Shown: positions 13,987 to 17,211 of the stretch, piece by piece
Numbering within the stretch: the stretch's first letter is position 1
How the letters are laid out: every line of letters begins with the position of its first letter
Assembly (NCBI GenBank): GCA_958407085.1
Contig: CATYHY010000016.1
Coordinates: forward strand, 1 to 17,211
Direction of reading: 5' to 3'
From: an uncultured Collinsella sp.
GTDB taxonomy: Bacteria > Actinomycetota > Coriobacteriia > Coriobacteriales > Coriobacteriaceae
DNA: 17,211 nt
The notes under the pieces: generated by a model
What the model was told of the DNA's origin: nothing
Database searches by the model: none
Seen by the model: only the letters and a program-made list of their open reading frames with translations
Position numbers and translations under genes: made by a program

Positions 13987-15072
13987 ATGCACATTCCAGA
14001 TAATTATCTGTCCCCGCAGACCGATGCCGTCATGGCGGTGGCAATGGTGCCCGTCTGGGTTCACTGTATCAAGAAGGTGCGCGCCACGCTCGATCGCGAG
14101 CACATGGCTTTCCTGGGCATCTGCGCCGCATTTTCCTTCTTGCTTATGATGTTCAACGTGCCGCTGCCCGGCGGCACCACTGGCCACGCCGTTGGTGGCG
14201 CACTCATCGCGCTGCTGCTGGGCCCCGAGGCCGCGGCTATCGCGGTTTCGGTCGCGCTGGCGCTGCAAGCGCTGCTGTTTGGCGACGGCGGCATCCTGTC
14301 CTTTGGCGCTAACTGCTTTAACATGGCCTTAGTGTTGCCGTTTGCCGCAGCCATCGTGTTCCGCGCGCTTAACAGCCGTTTGCACGACAAGAGCTGGGGC
14401 ACCTCGGTTTCGGCCATCGTAAGCGGCTGGGTCGGCCTGTGCCTGGCGGCCCTGTGCGCAGCAATCGAGTTTGGTATTCAGCCGATGCTTTTCACGAATG
14501 CTTCGGGCGCTCCGCTGTACTGCCCCTTCCCGCTGTCCATTGCCATTCCGGCCATGATGATCCCGCATATGTTGGTAGCCGGCGTGGTCGAGGGCGTGGC
14601 GACTGCCGCGATCTACGGCTTTATCAAGAAGACGGCGCCGAGCGTTATCGTCGGCCCCGAAGCCGCCGATGGACAGCTTGCTGCCGAGGGCGCTGCTGCA
14701 AAGAAGACCTCGCTGGTCCCCACGCTCATCTTGGTTGCCGTGCTTGTCGTGGCCACGCCGCTGGGCCTGCTGGCCACGGGTGACGCCTGGGGTGAGTGGG
14801 ACGCCGAGGGCGCCGCGACCGCCGTTCAGGAGGCTGGCGACGACAGCCTGCAGGCTTCGGTCGGTCTCGACACCCCGACCTTTGCCGACGCTCTGCCTAC
14901 GGGTGATTACCTGCAGGCCTATTCCGAGGAGCAGGGTCTCGGCTTTGCCGGTCAGGCTGCCATGTATATCCTGTCCGGCGTGATTGGCGTGGCGGTGCTC
15001 ACCATCGCATTCCGTCTGATCTCGCTGACGGTCAAGGAAAGCGGAGCCCATGGCGATGGTCGAGCTGCCTAG
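13987..15072 (+). CDS. ECF transporter S component CbiM/NikM fused to NikN-like domain
   Basis: This 361-residue integral membrane protein is the substrate-capture subunit of a group II ECF nickel/cobalt transporter. The N-terminus MHIPDNYL is the metal site: in this family the amino group of Met1 and His2 bind the ion together with a histidine found here at H67 (TTGHAVGG), so the start at ATG 13987, with GGGAGG 5 nt upstream, must be exact. Residues 1-220 form the CbiM/NikM helices. A linker leads to a C-terminal NikN/PDGLE-like part with helices at about 245-266 and 324-346 and a conserved-looking LGLLATGDAWGEW turn, so M and N are fused. Its gene overlaps cbiQ by 23 nt. The NikR-type operator upstream argues for nickel, but homologs are commonly annotated as the cobalt transporter CbiM. 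Confidence 0.9.
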   Translation: MHIPDNYLSPQTDAVMAVAMVPVWVHCIKKVRATLDREHMAFLGICAAFSFLLMMFNVPLPGGTTGHAVGGALIALLLGPEAAAIAVSVALALQALLFGDGGILSFGANCFNMALVLPFAAAIVFRALNSRLHDKSWGTSVSAIVSGWVGLCLAALCAAIEFGIQPMLFTNASGAPLYCPFPLSIAIPAMMIPHMLVAGVVEGVATAAIYGFIKKTAPSVIVGPEAADGQLAAEGAAAKKTSLVPTLILVAVLVVATPLGLLATGDAWGEWDAEGAATAVQEAGDDSLQASVGLDTPTFADALPTGDYLQAYSEEQGLGFAGQAAMYILSGVIGVAVLTIAFRLISLTVKESGAHGDGRAA

Positions 15073-15886
15073 CTGGCTTGCGGCCGAGGAGCGATACGAG
15101 CCCACGGGCGCTCGTCATCGCGTGATGCAAAAGAACGTCCTGCACCTGGCGAGCCTGCTTGAGCGGGTTCGCCTGGGTGGAGGCGCGCACGAGGGCGGGT
15201 CGATGGTCGACCGCGCCCTTTCTTGCGTTTCGGCTCCGGTGCGCCTGGTGGGGATATTCGTTTGCGTCCTGTGCGTGTGCCTGACACAAAGCCCGCTGTA
15301 CCTCATGTTGATGGCGGCCATTGCGCTGGTGCTCGTTGCCGTGCGTCCCGTACGCGGGCTGCGCGCGACCTTTGTGCCGGCGCTTGGGGCCGCGGGGCTC
15401 GCAGTGGTTTTGGCGCTGCCTGCCCTGCTGCTAGGTGCTTCCGCTACGGGCGCCATGCTCAAGATTGCGCTCAAGACCTTCATTAATGTGTCGCTGGTGC
15501 TGGGCGTTTCGTGGACCCTCACGTGGAGCCGCATGTCGGCGGCGCTCAAGATGCTGCATCTACCCGACGAAGTTATCTTTACGTTTGATATGGCGCTCAA
15601 GCACATCGAGGTGCTGGGTCGTACGGCGCACGATCTGTGCGAATCGGTCATGCTGCGCAGCGTTGGCCGTGCGCCCGAGGGATTTTCGCGTACCGATTCG
15701 ATCGCGGGTATCATGGGCATGACCTTTATCAAGGCGATGAAATGCAGCCGCGCGATGGACGAGGCTATGCTTTGCCGCGGCTTTGCCGGTGCGTATCCGG
15801 CTCCCGCGCGCGCCAGGTTTGGCTGGCGCGATGCGGCCTATGCGGCCGGCGTGGCGCTGCTGACAGTGTTGTGCGCCGTGCTGTAG
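15050..15886 (+). CDS. cbiQ: ECF transporter T component CbiQ/NikQ
   Basis: This 278-residue membrane protein is the coupling (EcfT) subunit that joins the metal-binding CbiM/NikM to the ATPase. A polar N-terminal segment of about 60 residues is followed by four or five hydrophobic helices (LVGIFVCVLCVCLTQSPLYL; AGLAVVLALPALLLGA). A long cytoplasmic part contains the EcfT coupling motif AMLCRGF at 239-245, and a final helix ends the protein. The gene overlaps the end of cbiM by 23 nt, which implies translational coupling. ATG 15050 is taken, but ATG 15056 is almost as good: GGAG at 15043-15046 is spaced 3 nt from the first and 9 nt from the second. The gene symbol follows family naming; nikQ would suit if nickel is the substrate. 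Confidence 0.9.
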   Translation: MAMVELPSWLAAEERYEPTGARHRVMQKNVLHLASLLERVRLGGGAHEGGSMVDRALSCVSAPVRLVGIFVCVLCVCLTQSPLYLMLMAAIALVLVAVRPVRGLRATFVPALGAAGLAVVLALPALLLGASATGAMLKIALKTFINVSLVLGVSWTLTWSRMSAALKMLHLPDEVIFTFDMALKHIEVLGRTAHDLCESVMLRSVGRAPEGFSRTDSIAGIMGMTFIKAMKCSRAMDEAMLCRGFAGAYPAPARARFGWRDAAYAAGVALLTVLCAVL

Positions 15887-15914
15887 GCGCTGCTGGTTCC
15901 GACTGGGGATGTAA

Positions 15915-16703
15915 ATGGGGAAGGGCGACGTTTTGACGATCGATATGAATAGTGCGGCGGGCACGAACGGTGTGGGCGGCGCCGAGGTCGTTCCGCTCAT
16001 CGAGCTGCGCGACGTGGTGTTCTCCTATGCGGGGCATACGGTTGTCGATGGCGTGTCGCTGCAGGTCGATCGTGGTGAACTCGTTGCCCTGCTCGGTCCC
16101 AACGGCTGCGGCAAGACGACGATTATGCGTCTTATTAACGGCCTTGAACTCGCGGACGCAGGGGCATACCTGTTTGACGGGCACGTGGTCGATGCGGCGT
16201 ATCTGAAGGATTCTGCTGCTGCTCAGAAGTTCCACCAGCGCGTGGGCTTCGTATTCCAAAACGCCGATGCCCAGCTGTTCTGCGCCACGGTGGGCGAGGA
16301 AGTTGCTTTTGGTCCCGCGCAGATGGGGCTGCCGGCAGACGAGCTCGAGCGCCGCGTGCGCGATGCCATGGGGCTGTTCCAGGTTGCCGACCTTGCCGAC
16401 GCCTCTCCCTATCAGCTCTCGGGCGGGCAAAAGAAGCGTGTGGCGCTGGCGGCAGTTGTATCGATGAACCCCGATATCCTAGTGCTCGATGAGCCCACCA
16501 ATGGGCTCGACGAGGATTCATGCGACATCGTGGTCAACTTCTTGCTGGCCTACGTCGCGGCGGGTAAGACGGTCTTGATGAGCACGCATCACCAGGATTT
16601 GGTGCGACGCCTGGGTGCCCGTGCAATCTATATCGATCGATATCACCATGTGGTCGAGACGCCTTCGCCGTCGTATGGAACCGAAAGCGGTACTACGGAC
16701 TAG
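15915..16703 (+). CDS. cbiO: ECF transporter ATPase CbiO/NikO
   Basis: This 262-residue ABC ATPase powers the nickel/cobalt ECF transporter. The Walker A motif is GPNGCGKTT (61-69), the Q-loop region reads VFQNADAQLF, the ABC signature is LSGGQ (168-172), Walker B is ILVLDEP (188-194) with catalytic E193, and the switch histidine is H225 in STHHQD. VGEEVAFGP is typical of ECF-type ATPases. The N-terminus carries about 25 extra residues before the first strand (PLIELRDVVFSY), and ATG 15945 is an alternative start; ATG 15915 has GGGGA 5 nt upstream. The gene lies 28 nt after cbiQ and is the last gene of the operon. A single ATPase would form a homodimer, as expected for dedicated (group II style) metal systems. 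Confidence 0.93.
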   Translation: MGKGDVLTIDMNSAAGTNGVGGAEVVPLIELRDVVFSYAGHTVVDGVSLQVDRGELVALLGPNGCGKTTIMRLINGLELADAGAYLFDGHVVDAAYLKDSAAAQKFHQRVGFVFQNADAQLFCATVGEEVAFGPAQMGLPADELERRVRDAMGLFQVADLADASPYQLSGGQKKRVALAAVVSMNPDILVLDEPTNGLDEDSCDIVVNFLLAYVAAGKTVLMSTHHQDLVRRLGARAIYIDRYHHVVETPSPSYGTESGTTD

Positions 16704-16723
16704 TTGCTGCGTAGAGCGTGCGT

Positions 16724-16742
16724 AGCCGCCCGCGCGGCTTTG
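16724..16742 (+). terminator. Weak hairpin terminator after cbiO
   Basis: AGCCGC (16724-16729) pairs with GCGGCT (16734-16739) around a 4-nt loop and is followed by only TT before GCC. The stem is short and the U-tract is poor, so read-through into the next gene is possible. Confidence 0.4.
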
Positions 16743-16748
16743 CCGTGA

Positions 16749-16757
16749 TGGTATAGT
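16749..16757 (+). promoter_or_regulatory. Extended -10 promoter before the phospholipase-like gene
   Basis: TGG directly followed by TATAGT (16752-16757) is an extended -10 element with no recognisable -35. Transcription would start near 16764, about 20 nt before the start codon. The same TGn plus -10 form occurs before pheS and cbiM. Confidence 0.5.
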
Positions 16758-16783
16758 TATCCAGGTTTTTTATGGGGGTGGCT

Positions 16784-17211
16784 ATGCCAAGTTGGAACAT
16801 TCATATCGCTCAGACGGAGCGTTTGCTGGAGCGCACCGGTGCACTTGCCAATAGCGTGCGCGACCGCAATGCCTTTTTGTTTGGCTGCGTGGTTCCGGAT
16901 ATTTTCGTGGGCTATATGGTCCCTGGCATCGCCGATCCCATCCCGTACCGCATTACGCACTTTGCCAAGCCCGAGCCTATCCCTAAGCCGCGTGAGCACG
17001 AGTTCTGGGATACCTATGTGGCACCGTTGTTTAAAAGTTCGCCCACCGGTGCGCCAGCCGCGGCGACCTCGATTATCGAGGAGCGCGAGCGACTGAATCG
17101 CGTGCACTATCCCCAGCGCTACAGGGATGCTGAGCCGGTTGTCGGTCCCGGCGCTCGTGAGTTCTCGCTTGCGTCCGAAGATGTGGCGCAGTCGTTGCTC
17201 GATTTGACACT
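16784..17211 (+). CDS. Zinc-dependent phospholipase C-like protein, 5' part
   Basis: The frame opens at ATG 16784 after GGGGGTGG and stays open to the window edge, giving 142 residues of an incomplete protein. It begins MPSWNIHIAQTERLLERTG, followed by FLFGCVVPDIFVGY. This matches the start of the zinc-dependent phospholipase C family (PF00882 type), where the early Trp/His and the G-x-x-x-P-D-I turn with Asp bind zinc. A following THFAKPEP also fits the family, which often has T-H-F/H near residue 55-60. No signal peptide is visible, so the Coriobacteriia version may be cytoplasmic or membrane-associated; its substrate is unknown. It has its own extended -10 promoter and is probably not part of the metal operon. 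The C-terminal half lies outside the window. Confidence 0.75.
   Translation, partial: MPSWNIHIAQTERLLERTGALANSVRDRNAFLFGCVVPDIFVGYMVPGIADPIPYRITHFAKPEPIPKPREHEFWDTYVAPLFKSSPTGAPAAATSIIEERERLNRVHYPQRYRDAEPVVGPGAREFSLASEDVAQSLLDLT

Noticed and set aside
1..17211. CRISPR arrays, insertion sequences, rRNA, phage genes
   Set aside because: No regularly spaced direct repeats, transposase-like proteins, rRNA or phage structural genes were seen.

Overview
This window is a piece of a high-GC bacterial chromosome. It reads like a Coriobacteriia (Actinomycetota) genome, most likely Collinsella or a close relative. The grounds are the strong G/C bias at third codon positions in the core genes, a DUF4012 membrane protein, a transcriptional T-box ahead of a Firmicutes-type four-cysteine pheS, and a fused CbiM/NikM-NikN nickel/cobalt ECF transporter. 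The taxon is an inference from style and gene content; no rRNA is present.

Layout. (1) 1-1650 is a visibly more A/T-rich, accessory-looking segment: an HNH endonuclease of the putative restriction-enzyme type (161-1243, +), then a 94-residue protein with two CxxC knuckles (1366-1650, +). (2) 1688-2374 (-) encodes a DUF5710-domain protein with two further CxxC pairs. A complete tRNA-Val(GAC) follows (2601-2675, -), with a clear promoter and a textbook terminator. (3) 2965-3987 (+) is an EamA/DMT ten-helix transporter behind a roughly 200-nt untranslated leader. (4) 4137-6449 (+) is a DUF4012 membrane-anchored extracytoplasmic protein. A terminator separates it from glmM (6533-7864, +), which makes glucosamine-1-phosphate for peptidoglycan precursors. 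(5) glmM converges on an M32 carboxypeptidase (7962-9545, -) across a shared hairpin terminator. (6) Divergent from the peptidase lies the phenylalanyl-tRNA synthetase unit: an extended -10 promoter, a T-box leader with a TTC specifier, an intrinsic terminator, pheS (10049-11125), an 86-nt interrupted inverted repeat of REP/MITE appearance, and pheT (11288-13741). (7) A group II ECF metal transporter operon follows, cbiM/nikMN-cbiQ-cbiO (13987-16703, +). It is preceded by a promoter and a perfect GTGTTAC-N14-GTAACAC operator that matches a known NikR site type, so the substrate is more likely nickel than cobalt. (8) The window ends inside a zinc-dependent phospholipase C-like gene (16784-17211, +) that runs off the edge.

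Functional links. PheS and PheT form the alpha2beta2 enzyme and are controlled by the charging of tRNA-Phe through the T-box. CbiM/NikMN, CbiQ and CbiO form one membrane complex (S component, T component and ATPase). Most other neighbours look like independent transcription units. A recurring design is a compact intergenic region in which a terminator hairpin for the upstream gene overlaps or abuts the promoter of the next gene (before glmM and before cbiM). I found no CRISPR array, insertion sequence or large novel multi-gene system. The best leads are the NikR-type operator on the ECF operon, the interrupted palindrome inside pheST, and the HNH plus small CxxC-protein pair.
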